Shown piece by piece: positions 1 to 8,993 of a stretch of 64,000 nucleotides of DNA. The position numbers and the translations under genes were made by a program. Position 1 is the first letter of the stretch. Each line of letters starts with the position of its first letter. The DNA is taken from assembly GCF_007860095.1 (NCBI RefSeq), contig NZ_SJPT01000001.1, forward strand, positions 62,544 through 126,543, given 5' to 3'. The DNA comes from Novipirellula galeiformis (GTDB lineage Bacteria > Planctomycetota > Planctomycetia > Pirellulales > Pirellulaceae). Below the pieces are notes generated by a model. It worked only from the letters and a program-made list of their open reading frames with translations, was not told the origin of the DNA and ran no database searches.

Positions 1-211
1 TCGAGAGAATCGCGAATCCCAACAGATCAATTCCGAAGGCGGCAGCGAATTGCTGCAAATGCTGTTCGATCCAGACTTTGCGATGGTCGAAGTTTTTTCC
101 CGAGTAAGGATCATCCCCCATCAAGAAACATCGCCGGACAGTTCGATTGTGAACGTGAGCGATCGCGATTTCGCCAGGATCGAAGACTTCGCAGCGTGAC
201 AAGCGCCCCAT
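1..211 (-). CDS. Y1-type (IS200/RAYT-like) transposase, 5' end only
   Basis: This is a gene cut by the left edge; about 70 N-terminal codons are visible from an ATG at 211. The protein begins MGRLSRCEVFDPGEIAIAHV and continues with HNRTVRRC and a KNFDHRKVWIEQ stretch, ending in LLGFAILS at the edge. That pattern matches the N-terminus of single-strand DNA transposases of the Y1 (HUH) family as found in many copies in planctomycetes, resembling REP-associated tyrosine transposases. The catalytic HUH and Tyr motifs would lie beyond the edge, so activity cannot be judged. The family assignment comes from recognising the N-terminal sequence. The upstream DNA (212-515) carries short direct repeats and a CCGCGG inverted pair that may be related. 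Confidence 0.75.
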   Translation of the reverse strand, partial: MGRLSRCEVFDPGEIAIAHVHNRTVRRCFLMGDDPYSGKNFDHRKVWIEQHLQQFAAAFGIDLLGFAILS

Positions 212-515
212 CTTGCACCTCGCCAGAGTTGAAGGAACCGTCCAATCTCCGCTAAGAGAATGGTTCCCCTGGCCCTGTCCAAAGTCAACCCCCGAAATGA
301 TGCTCTGTCCCTCAGATTCTGTCCCTCAGGTTCTGGTCCCTCAGGTTCGAGGAACGAGTTCCCCGGTGGGTGGCCACCCCCGAGAAAAGTGCTCTGTCCC
401 TTCGCGACAGTCCCTTCGCGACACGTTTGCCGCAACGAAATTCGATTGAATTTCGTTAATTCTAATACATGGCGACAACCCGCGGCCGAAAACCGCGGAG
501 CGTTTGTCGGCTGAT
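212..515. other. Intergenic stretch with short direct repeats
   Basis: No convincing gene. GTCCCTCAG occurs three times at 307, 321 and 336. The 14-mer GTCCCTTCGCGACA is duplicated head to tail at 396-409 and 410-423. CCGCGG occurs at 480-485 and 493-498 and could pair as a small hairpin. The repeats lie between a transposase start and the 3' end of an isomerase gene, so they could be remnants of an element end or local slippage products. Confidence 0.6.
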
Positions 516-1361
516 TTAGCCTAGCAATTCCGCTTTTAGCGAAGTCAAAAGCTCGATTGCGTGACCGATTTCTTGCTTTTGACGCACTGGATCTTGCGGA
601 ATCTCACGCTCAATCGTCAACGGGCCGGTGTAGCCAATTTCCTTGAGCGTTTTCAAATACTCGCGGAAATTCACCGCTCCCTGCCCCAACGGCACCTCGG
701 CTCCCCAAGTCTTGCCAGGCTGATCACTCCAGGTTCCATCTTTACAGTGGATGCTGCGAACGTGCTTGGCGACCTTCTTCAGCGCTTCGATTGGCTCACC
801 GCTACCGTACAGGATCATGTTGGCGGGGTCGAAATTGATTTTCAAGTTTTCACGTTGCACTTGATGAATGAATTCGATCAATCCATCGGCCGTTTCTTGC
901 CCCGTTTCGAGGTGCAGGTATTGTCCGTTTTTGCTGCAATAATCGCACAGTTTTCGCGTCACTTCCACAATCTCGGCATAACCGTCGTCGGAAGGCTCTT
1001 CGGGGACAAAACCGAGATGAAGTGCGATGGTGTCACAACCGAGGTTCTTGGCGAAATCGGAGATCTCAAACATCTCTTCGAGTCGGCTTTGTCGCGTTTC
1101 TGCGGGGACCAAACCGATCGTTTTTACCACCGTAGGAATGTCCGCGTAGCTCTCGCCCTCAAATCCACCGAACACGGCGGTGCAACGCACGCCAAGCTTC
1201 TCCAATTGAGCCTTTAAGGACTCCGCTGTCGCTGCGGTTCGGTTTCCAGGGTGTGGAGCGTGCAACTGGATCGTAGGAACCTTTAGTTCGGAAATGACGT
1301 TCCAGCCGACTCCAAGCCCCGCATCGACCGACGCGAACACACCAATAGGCCAAGTTTCCAT
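516..1361 (-). CDS. Sugar phosphate isomerase/epimerase-like TIM-barrel protein
   Basis: A 281-residue protein of the AP-endonuclease-2/xylose-isomerase-like TIM-barrel superfamily. The sequence shows the usual strand-end acidic and His residues of the metal site: IALHLGF about residue 120, LHLETGQE about 150, NFDPANM about 177, IHCKDG about 200 and TIEREI near 250. Family members isomerise or epimerise ketoses or inositol derivatives in the cytoplasm using a divalent metal. The substrate cannot be read from sequence. There is no signal peptide and length is normal. Start ATG at 1361 gives METWPIGVFASVDAGLG, which fits the first barrel strand. It stands alone, with a long gap upstream. Confidence 0.85.
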   Translation of the reverse strand: METWPIGVFASVDAGLGVGWNVISELKVPTIQLHAPHPGNRTAATAESLKAQLEKLGVRCTAVFGGFEGESYADIPTVVKTIGLVPAETRQSRLEEMFEISDFAKNLGCDTIALHLGFVPEEPSDDGYAEIVEVTRKLCDYCSKNGQYLHLETGQETADGLIEFIHQVQRENLKINFDPANMILYGSGEPIEALKKVAKHVRSIHCKDGTWSDQPGKTWGAEVPLGQGAVNFREYLKTLKEIGYTGPLTIEREIPQDPVRQKQEIGHAIELLTSLKAELLG

Positions 1362-1810
1362 AATGAAATCTCTGCTGCGAAATAGGACGGTTAATTTTCA
1401 ACGCACAGCCTAATACTTCGCACCCGGGAAAACAATGAGATGCGTAACCGCGCGCTGATTGAAGCTTGCCGAGATTTCGGGAACACTAAAAGGTTTCGAG
1501 GAGGGTTGCGTGCGGTCGACAGCGGCAGTCCGACGAATAATCAGCTAGAACATGCGTGATGGAACGTCGGATTTGTCAATCACCGTCCACATTCTCGCTA
1601 GGCAGGACAAAGGGGAGCATTCCGTGGGGTGACGAAGTACCGGTCTCTCCATTGCAAGTCGACCCGAATCCTCGATTTCATAGCCATTTCAACAAAACGA
1701 AGACGGACCGCGGCGGTCGAAACATCTCCTTGGACTGCCCCAATGTCCCAAGGGCACCTCATGTGTGCCAATCCACTCCCTTAATCGATTCATCCCCTCG
1801 CAGCAAACCA
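1362..1810. other. Intergenic, no gene seen
   Basis: The plus-strand frame upstream of the DUF2141 gene stays open back to 1556, but that part is Pro/Arg/Ser-rich without recognisable domains. I regard it as non-coding leader. No RNA or repeat was recognised. Confidence 0.5.
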
Positions 1811-2407
1811 ATGCAAGAACTCGACGACGCGAAGCTTGACGATTCTCTTCCTAATTCCCAACCTGAGAGTTTGTGGGCTCAGAATCACGGTAACGTGCTA
1901 CTTGTCTTTTTAGCCGGATTGATCGTGGCCGGGTCGGGCATGCTGCTGTACCGCCAATCACGGTCTGTCGCTCCCGGCTTTCCGAATGCAAGAAGAATTG
2001 CGGAATTGAATTCCTCGGAGATGCGAAATGTTTCAAGCGACATGGTTTTATTCAAAGTAGCAGGAGCCACTGATGACGAAGGCGCAATCGTGCTGGCGAT
2101 CTACGATTCCGAAGCTTCGTTTGCGGATCTATCCCAAGCGAACTGGAGCCAGGAAATCACAGTCAGCAACGGACAAGCGAGCTGGACGCTCCCCTTTGTC
2201 GATTTACCCGAGAAGTTTGCCGTTGTGGCATTCCACGATAAAAACGGCGATCGTGAATTCAATCGCAATACATCGGAACAGGTGGGTTATTCGAGGCTGG
2301 AACCGAACGACAACGAGATCATCGAGCCCAATTTTCAGCAGTCGTTAATCTCGCGACCACCGGCAGGAGGCGAGACGATTCAGATTCAATTGCGGACCAA
2401 TAGCTGA
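1811..2407 (+). CDS. Membrane-anchored DUF2141 domain protein
   Basis: I place the start at the ATG at 1811, giving 198 residues. The open frame continues upstream to 1556, but those residues look non-coding. Residues about 27-46 form one membrane segment (NVLLVFLAGLIVAGSGMLLY), so the rest is probably exported and anchored. The C-terminal part reads IVLAIYDSEASF, then LPEKFAVVAFHDKNGDREFN and later PNFQQ, the pattern of DUF2141 proteins, small beta-sandwich-like secreted proteins whose function is unknown. It converges on the EF-hand gene, leaving only 18 bp between the two stops. Confidence 0.8.
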   Translation: MQELDDAKLDDSLPNSQPESLWAQNHGNVLLVFLAGLIVAGSGMLLYRQSRSVAPGFPNARRIAELNSSEMRNVSSDMVLFKVAGATDDEGAIVLAIYDSEASFADLSQANWSQEITVSNGQASWTLPFVDLPEKFAVVAFHDKNGDREFNRNTSEQVGYSRLEPNDNEIIEPNFQQSLISRPPAGGETIQIQLRTNS

Positions 2408-2425
2408 TCCGCAACGACTCCTTGG

Positions 2426-3769
2426 CTATTGCTTGGACCGCGATTGCATCCAAGAAGCGTATTCCAACACGGTCACGCGGCCATCTCGGTTGAGATCTGC
2501 TGCGGCGGGACTCATCAACATCGGTGACCACTCCGATGCCGTTAAAGCTTGGTCGCTGTTCTTGTCATAACGCGAGATAATTCGCTCAGCGGTTTTGATT
2601 AACTTTTCACTGGGCTGTTCACCCGAAACCTTCGCAAGGGATGCGGTGGACGACGAGGCGGCGGTAGAACCCGAGGAAGCGGTTTCCGCAACCGGACTCA
2701 TTTGGCTACCAAGCTCAACGGCTTGTCGAGCTTCCGCGCCGGTGATCACCCCATCGCGATTCAAATCCGATTTGAAAAATTCAGCCAGCACCTCATCAGA
2801 CCATTCCGTTGCGAACTCGGCCATTTCAACTTGGCCATCGCCGTTACGGTCTTTATCGCTGAAGAAACCGGGAGTGCCTTCGGGTAGCGGTCGCGTTGTG
2901 GTGGCTCGATACGATTTACGTCCATGATAGAGGTCAACCTCCTTCACTTCTTTCTTGCCATCACGATTGCGATTACGGGCTTCCTCGCGTTTGCGTTCCG
3001 CTTCTTGAGTCTCATTGACCTCACGTCGCCGTGCGTAGCGGACCGCCAATTCGTTCACCGAGAGTTGGGCATCGCCATTGCGATCAAAATCGAGCGGGGT
3101 TCCACCGAATCGCCCTCGCGACAATTCATCCTTTGATAACTGACCATTGCGATCACGATCGTATCGCCGCAGCGTTTCTTCGGCTTCCTGTTTGTCCTTC
3201 TCACTAATTTGAACCGACATCAATTCCGATGCCGCCCCAAACCCCAACAGAGGCACGGGATCAGTTTCGACTCCGAAACCAGGGACGAGAAGTTCAGCGG
3301 TCCAGGCTTCAGCGCTACTATCGCCGCCCCGATCGCTGCCACCGCGGCTTCTTCCGCGGTCGTCCCCGTCTCCCCCTTCACGTTGTTCACGCATCTTCTC
3401 AAACGCCTTAGCGATCTTGTCGATGGGGATCGGCTTTCCTGGAACGACACTGCTGTCGACTTGCTGGACGCGGCCAAGAATGAATTGGGCAGGCCCCTGT
3501 TGCTCCTCCGGATCGAGCACGCCATTTTTGTTTGTATCAAAGCGACCTAGCATCGAACTGGCGTCGAATCCGCCTCGGCCACGACTAAATCCCCCCCGGC
3601 CTCCTTCGTCGCCTCCCCGACCACGGTCCCCCCCTCCTCGGCCACGGCCACCGTCATCACCCCCACGGCCGCGGTCAAAGCCGCGCTGGCCTAATGCGGG
3701 TGGAGCCAAACAGACACACGCAACCCATAGGATGCAAAATGACGCCGCGAAAGATCGTTTGATGTTCAT
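2426..3769 (-). CDS. Exported multi-EF-hand protein with Gly/Arg-rich region
   Basis: Start chosen at the ATG at 3769 (MNIKRSFAASFCILWVACV), which gives an immediate signal peptide ending near PALGQ; a start at 3814 would put 15 polar residues in front. After the signal comes a Gly/Arg/Asp-rich stretch of RGRGGDDGG-like repeats, then about seven EF-hand-like calcium loops, for example DTNKNGVLDPEE, DRDRNGQLSKDE, DKDRNGDGQVEM, DLNRDGVITGAE and DKNSDQALTASE. The protein probably binds calcium outside the cytoplasmic membrane; partners are unknown. Secreted EF-hand proteins of this type are common in marine planctomycetes (general knowledge). Conventional enzymatic motifs are absent. Confidence 0.88.
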   Translation of the reverse strand: MNIKRSFAASFCILWVACVCLAPPALGQRGFDRGRGGDDGGRGRGGGDRGRGGDEGGRGGFSRGRGGFDASSMLGRFDTNKNGVLDPEEQQGPAQFILGRVQQVDSSVVPGKPIPIDKIAKAFEKMREQREGGDGDDRGRSRGGSDRGGDSSAEAWTAELLVPGFGVETDPVPLLGFGAASELMSVQISEKDKQEAEETLRRYDRDRNGQLSKDELSRGRFGGTPLDFDRNGDAQLSVNELAVRYARRREVNETQEAERKREEARNRNRDGKKEVKEVDLYHGRKSYRATTTRPLPEGTPGFFSDKDRNGDGQVEMAEFATEWSDEVLAEFFKSDLNRDGVITGAEARQAVELGSQMSPVAETASSGSTAASSSTASLAKVSGEQPSEKLIKTAERIISRYDKNSDQALTASEWSPMLMSPAAADLNRDGRVTVLEYASWMQSRSKQ

Positions 3770-3831
3770 GCTTGATTTAACCACGCCCGATGGAAAAGGT
3801 TCCGTGTCAGGCATTGTAATCGAGCCTGGGT

Positions 3832-4587
3832 TTACTCGCTGGTTTCGCTCAGTGGGACTTCGCTATAGAGAGCCAACATCCCGCCGATTTCCTCGATCCG
3901 TTTCTTGTCTTGCTGGCTCAAACTGGCAATCAATTCGTGTTGCGAGCGGAATCGATCGACCTTAACTCCCCTGCGAATCGTCAACGTCGTTTCTTTGGGA
4001 ATCTTGCCGTCCGACGCGACGCGTTGACTAAGGGTCATCCGGGCGAAGGGGGGTAAGCCGCGGCGATGGACGAGATTTAGCCTCGAAGCAAGGTCGACGA
4101 ATTGGCCATAACGAATCGCCATCGCGATATCGGCAGGTGTTTGAACGGTCGTTTCGTAGCGGGCGTCCCCATAGCTAATCCGGTAGCGATCCGACTCCAA
4201 CTCGGGGGTTGCGAGGATCCCCAGACGCTCTTGTTGTTCGCGGGTTTCAGCCGCCGCACGAGCCTGCGCCGTGATTCGGATCATGTCTTCGGTGTCGATT
4301 GTGGTGCGGGTTTTCGCATGGCGATCGAGTAAAATCACTCGTTTTCGATCGGGGTCATAGACGGTGGCGTAGCGGCCTTCGATTTCCGCCAAATCGTAAG
4401 TCAAATTCCCCGCAAACAAAATGAGATGTTTTGCAGAGGGGTTTGAACTCCAATTCTCGTAAATTTCCGTCGTGATTCGGAAATCGGCCGTTTGCGCTGA
4501 CGCGATGGAGGACATGCCCAAAAACATCATCATCACGATCCGAACGGTCGTGTAGCGGCATTGGGGTGGTTGAAGCATTGGAAGCAT
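3832..4587 (-). CDS. Secreted hypothetical protein
   Basis: Function not recognised. The ATG at 4587 gives MLPMLQPPQCRYTTVRIVMM followed by MFLGMSSIASAQ, a plausible signal peptide cleaved after SAQ. The frame is open to 4788, but that extension lacks protein character. The mature part (about 220 residues) contains an N-terminal beta-like segment (DFRITTEIYENW, HLILFAGNLTYDLAE, VILLDRHAKTRTTID) and a helical middle with RAAAETREQQERLG. No catalytic motif is visible. It lies 62 bp upstream of the EF-hand gene on the same strand, so the two may be cotranscribed, and it is divergent from lgt. Confidence 0.7.
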   Translation of the reverse strand: MLPMLQPPQCRYTTVRIVMMMFLGMSSIASAQTADFRITTEIYENWSSNPSAKHLILFAGNLTYDLAEIEGRYATVYDPDRKRVILLDRHAKTRTTIDTEDMIRITAQARAAAETREQQERLGILATPELESDRYRISYGDARYETTVQTPADIAMAIRYGQFVDLASRLNLVHRRGLPPFARMTLSQRVASDGKIPKETTLTIRRGVKVDRFRSQHELIASLSQQDKKRIEEIGGMLALYSEVPLSETSE

Positions 4588-4831
4588 GACAATCCCGGAT
4601 ACGATAAAGGAAAGATCCTCAGAGTGAGTTGGATTCCAAGGCATCCACCTGGACGCTTTAGCGGCCCAGAGCGTAGAAAAGACGATAGGATCACGTCCAG
4701 ACCAACTCCGATTCGGCGATTGACGCTTGTTGACGCACCGTTGTGGGGCAACCAACTCCACTCCGGTTGGCGATGACGTGTGAGACATGCCCCCCTTTGT
4801 CGACTTGCCCCTTTTGTAGAGACGATCGCAG

Positions 4832-6109
4832 ATGCGCCGTACACTTTTTTTGATTCCTCACGAAATCGCTGGACTGCCAATTTTTGGCTTCGGCTGGGTG
4901 CTGATTCTGATGGTCATTGCCCTCCTGTTTCGAGTCGTGCAGGTCAAACGCAGTGGCGGTTCGGTGGGCGGATTCATGGCAACCGAAGGGCTGATGTGGG
5001 CTTTATTCGCCGCCGCAGTCGCAATTGTGTTGCCAAGCGTTGAACTTAAAAATGTGGCGGGCGAGCCTGTTGGGATGGCGATCCGAGGTTACGGCGTGAT
5101 GTTGTTGCTCGGGGTGCTTTCCGCGGTGGGCTTGGCCATGGTTCGCGCCAAGCGACGTGGGATCGATCCCGATGCGATTTTGAATATGGCCCCCTGGGTG
5201 TTTATCGGGGGAATCGCCGGGGCTCGGTTATTCTACGTGGTTCAGTATCGCGACCACTTTTTGACCGACTCTCTGGCCGAGACGATCCGCCGCATGTTGA
5301 CGTTTACCGAAGGGGGACTTGTCGTTTATGGCGCTTTCATATGCGGCTCCTTGGCGGGTGCCTACTACATTTCACGTCATCGCTTGCCGCTGTTAAAACT
5401 GGGGGATGCCATCGTTCCTTGTATGTTTCTCGGTTTGTTTTTTGGCCGCATCGGCTGTTTGATGAACGGATGCTGTTACGGCGGCCAATGCGAGAATTAC
5501 TGGGCCGCGTTACAGTTTCCGCCAGGCAGTCCCGTTTATCAGGACCAGGCGACGCGAGGTGATCTGCTGGGGCTGCGATTTGATCCCACCTCGGGCAACG
5601 TCACCCGAATCTCACGTGGAGGACTCGCGGAGCAAGCGGGTATCGAACTGGGCAGCGTCGTTGAGCAAATTCGGATGGACGATGGCTACCAAGAGGCATT
5701 CACGAAAAGTCTGCCTCGCGAACAAGCACCGCTGGGCGTGATCGCCATGATCGATGGCAAGATTCACCGTTGGTCCCCCGACCAATTACCTCAACGCGCG
5801 ATTCCGGTTCAACCGGCCCAATTGATTAGTAGTATCTCGGCAATCGTTTTGTGCCTGCTTCTCTGTGCGGCGTCTTATGTGGTGCGGCGTGACGGATTGG
5901 TGATGTTGCTGGGCTTTGCATCCTATGCGGTGCTACGGTTTGTGCTGGAAATCGTTCGCGTCGACGAGCAGGGGCAATTTGGTACCGATTTATCGATCTC
6001 TCAATGGGTTAGCATTGCAGTCTTGACCGGCTCACTTGCCGGAATGATTGCGTTGTATCGCCGAACGAACGATGCGGAACAAGCTTCGCTCGGCGAATCG
6101 GGTGGATGA
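4832..6109 (+). CDS. lgt: Prolipoprotein diacylglyceryl transferase with PDZ-like insertion
   Basis: Transfers diacylglycerol from phosphatidylglycerol to the lipobox Cys of prolipoproteins in the inner membrane. It is a 425-residue polytopic protein, against roughly 260-300 for typical Lgt. The Lgt signature arginine lies in FFGRIGCLMNGCCYGGQCE (residues about 203-221); a second conserved block is LRFVLEIVRVDEQG (about 368-381). GGLVVYG (about 161) corresponds to the HGG region of E. coli Lgt. Residues about 245-318 form an extra soluble segment, ISRGGLAEQAGIELGSVVEQ and after, that reads like a PDZ carboxylate loop and helix. It is followed at 15 bp by a methyltransferase gene. Lipoproteins with lipoboxes elsewhere in the window (16078, 24634) are likely substrates. 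Confidence 0.92.
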   Translation: MRRTLFLIPHEIAGLPIFGFGWVLILMVIALLFRVVQVKRSGGSVGGFMATEGLMWALFAAAVAIVLPSVELKNVAGEPVGMAIRGYGVMLLLGVLSAVGLAMVRAKRRGIDPDAILNMAPWVFIGGIAGARLFYVVQYRDHFLTDSLAETIRRMLTFTEGGLVVYGAFICGSLAGAYYISRHRLPLLKLGDAIVPCMFLGLFFGRIGCLMNGCCYGGQCENYWAALQFPPGSPVYQDQATRGDLLGLRFDPTSGNVTRISRGGLAEQAGIELGSVVEQIRMDDGYQEAFTKSLPREQAPLGVIAMIDGKIHRWSPDQLPQRAIPVQPAQLISSISAIVLCLLLCAASYVVRRDGLVMLLGFASYAVLRFVLEIVRVDEQGQFGTDLSISQWVSIAVLTGSLAGMIALYRRTNDAEQASLGESGG

Positions 6110-6124
6110 AAGTGATGGAGGAAC

Positions 6125-6859
6125 ATGACTTTCGATCGAGTACGCAATTCGGTTTGGATCGATGATCCATCGCTAGACGCCGCTGAATATCAGCGAGCGA
6201 GAATCAGTATGGCGAGGTGGAATCGTTTTACGGGGATCGCCGATGGGCTCTATCGCCAAATCGCCCGCTACCAAATCGCTCATCGAGGGCGACGCCCGTT
6301 GAGGGTGTTGGATGTCTCCACCGGCAATGGAGATCTCGCGGTCCGTTGGGCGGTCCAGGCGGCTCGTCATCGTTGCGATCTTCACATCACCTCCGTCGAT
6401 CCCAACGCTCACTCCATCGCCGAGCAACAACGTTTGGCGAAACAGTCGCAGGTCGAGGTGCAAAGTGTTCAACTCGATTGCATTGCCTCGCCGCTGCCCT
6501 GCGGTTTTGATGTCGTCGTATGCTCGATGCTCATGCACCGCTTGGACGAAGCACAGGCGTTCCGTTTGTTGCAATCGATACAGTTTTCGGCGCAGCAGGC
6601 GGTGATCGTCTGTGATTTAAATCGCAGTCGTTTAAATCATGCCTTGGTGAAGTTGGCTTCGCGTCTATGCACCCGTTCGCACGTCTATCGGCACGATGCG
6701 GTGGCCGGGATTCAAGCCGCGTTTAGCGAGCAAGAGATTTCTAGAATCGCGCAAAGTGCGCTGGCCCGCCCGATTCAGTTGCGTCCGCTGTTCCCATGCC
6801 ATTTCCTATTGGTTGCCGACGAAACGGTCGATCCGGTCGTGGCGTCCGCTTTTGCTTGA
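6125..6859 (+). CDS. Class I SAM-dependent methyltransferase
   Basis: A 244-residue soluble methyltransferase. The SAM-binding motif I is VLDVSTGNGDLAVRW (about residues 61-75), followed by SVDPNAHSIAEQ as the acidic strand-2 end and VVVCSMLMHRLDEAQAF as motif IV. The C-terminal part is divergent. Substrate is unknown; the fold resembles UbiE and other small-molecule methyltransferases. It starts 15 bp after lgt with AGGAAC before ATG and is likely cotranscribed with it. No membrane segments. Confidence 0.8.
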   Translation: MTFDRVRNSVWIDDPSLDAAEYQRARISMARWNRFTGIADGLYRQIARYQIAHRGRRPLRVLDVSTGNGDLAVRWAVQAARHRCDLHITSVDPNAHSIAEQQRLAKQSQVEVQSVQLDCIASPLPCGFDVVVCSMLMHRLDEAQAFRLLQSIQFSAQQAVIVCDLNRSRLNHALVKLASRLCTRSHVYRHDAVAGIQAAFSEQEISRIAQSALARPIQLRPLFPCHFLLVADETVDPVVASAFA

Positions 6860-7112
6860 CCGGCTCGTCGTCGCCGCAGTCTGATCGCGATCGCAGAATT
6901 GGCTGTCTGACGGTGGTCGCCGCGTTGCGGAGCCGGCAACGCAACGCCCGCTCGCCGCGGTGATGCCGGCAAACGGCCTGATTTACCTCCCCTTTTTCGA
7001 ACCTCGCGTCACGCCTTTGCTTTCCCTCGAAGCCGCTGGCGATTATGGTTGTCAGTGGTGTTTCTAAGCCGTATCCCGATCGCACTCATCGTACTCTTCC
7101 TCGACTTCAATC

Positions 7113-8171
7113 ATGAAAATCCTTGTAACTGGCGGATGTGGTTTTATCGGAACCAATCTCGTTCGTCATCTGTTGGCCGATACCCATCACGACGTCGTTA
7201 ATTTGGATAAATTGACTTACGCCGGGAATCCCCACTCCCTCGCCGATGTCGCGAATTCGCCACGCTATTCGTTCGTCCAAGCCGATTTGGCAGACCCCGT
7301 CGTGGTGGGTGAGGTGATGGAGTGTGTCGAGCCCGATGCGGTCATGCACTTGGCTGCGGAATCGCACGTGGACCGTTCGATCGATGGGCCCTCGGAATTC
7401 ATCCAAACCAACGTCGTGGGCACCTTCAATCTGCTCGATTCCAGCCTGAGGCTTTTCAACCGTTTGTCACCCGAGCGGCGTGACGCGTTTCGCTTCCTGC
7501 ACGTCTCCACAGATGAGGTCTATGGTTCGCTTGGCGATACCGGATTGTTTACCGAGACAACTCGCTACGATCCTCACTCGCCTTATTCGGCGACCAAGGC
7601 GGCTTCCGATCACTTGGCTCGCGCTTGGAAGTCGACCTATGGGTTACCGGTTCTCGTTACGAATTGCTCGAATAACTACGGTCCTTATCATTTTCCGGAG
7701 AAGCTGATTCCGTTGATGATTATCAAGTGCTTGAATGAGCAACCTCTGCCCGTTTACGGCGAAGGGTTGAACGTGCGTGATTGGTTGTACGTGGAGGATC
7801 ATGCGCGTGCCTTGGTGACCGTGCTGACTCGAGGAACTCCTGGCGAAACCTACAATATCGGTGGTAACAGCGAACGACGAAACATTGATCTCGTGCATGC
7901 CATTGTCGGAATTCTCGATGCCATCCGGCCGCGGGCAAATGGAACCAGCTACGCCGAGCTGATCACCCATGTCGAAGATCGCCCGGGGCATGACTTTCGC
8001 TATGCCATCGACTCAAGCAAGATCCAGACTGAATTGGGATGGAAACCGCAACGCACGCTGGAAGAGCGGTTGCGAGAAACCGTCCAGTGGTACTTGGAGC
8101 ACCAAACATGGTGGCAAGATATTCTGAACGGCAAGTATCAATTGCAGCGGCTTGGTGGCGGCGCAAGTTAG
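7113..8171 (+). CDS. rfbB: dTDP-glucose 4,6-dehydratase
   Basis: Converts dTDP-glucose to dTDP-4-keto-6-deoxyglucose in the cytoplasm, the branch step to dTDP-rhamnose and related sugars of cell-surface glycans. The 352-residue length is normal. Visible: NAD-binding [15 protein letters not shown] at residues 7-21, [25 protein letters not shown] with the catalytic Thr-Asp-Glu, and [15 protein letters not shown] with the YxxxK pair, then [18 protein letters not shown], typical of RfbB. The other rhamnose pathway genes are not adjacent, so this gene is isolated from its pathway here. Confidence 0.95.
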   Translation: MKILVTGGCGFIGTNLVRHLLADTHHDVVNLDKLTYAGNPHSLADVANSPRYSFVQADLADPVVVGEVMECVEPDAVMHLAAESHVDRSIDGPSEFIQTNVVGTFNLLDSSLRLFNRLSPERRDAFRFLHVSTDEVYGSLGDTGLFTETTRYDPHSPYSATKAASDHLARAWKSTYGLPVLVTNCSNNYGPYHFPEKLIPLMIIKCLNEQPLPVYGEGLNVRDWLYVEDHARALVTVLTRGTPGETYNIGGNSERRNIDLVHAIVGILDAIRPRANGTSYAELITHVEDRPGHDFRYAIDSSKIQTELGWKPQRTLEERLRETVQWYLEHQTWWQDILNGKYQLQRLGGGAS

Positions 8172-8316
8172 TTGCCCAGCGCTCGCAGCGCGACGTTCCC
8201 AAGGCTCTCGAGAACAGGGCCTAGCGGTGGCGGGGCAATTCGCACAGACGCGCGTTCCAGGAAGCGACCGTGCGCGATTCCCAGGTGAACCACGATTCGC
8301 ATTTCGCCACGAAGAA

Positions 8317-8761
<445 letters not shown>

Positions 8762-8993
8762 CGCCCAAGATGATAGATCCTGTCAAAGAGAACAAGGTTC
8801 GTCTCTAGAGTGTTAGCCCAGTTTGTGGATAATGAAGCGAGAAATGTTCCTGTTCCCTAGCGCGTTTCACCAAGGTGGGGGGCAAGCTACGCTCTGCTAA
8901 CCTTCGCAGGGTGGGCGACGGATCATCAGAAGTGCTGGGAATCGTGAGTCCTGTTCCCCCCCTCGTTCCCATCCTTTTTCCCCGTACCACAAG

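Noticed and set aside
8824-8832. Perfect DnaA-box-like TGTGGATAA
   Set aside because: A single box with no cluster, AT-rich region or dnaA/dnaN neighbours does not support an origin.
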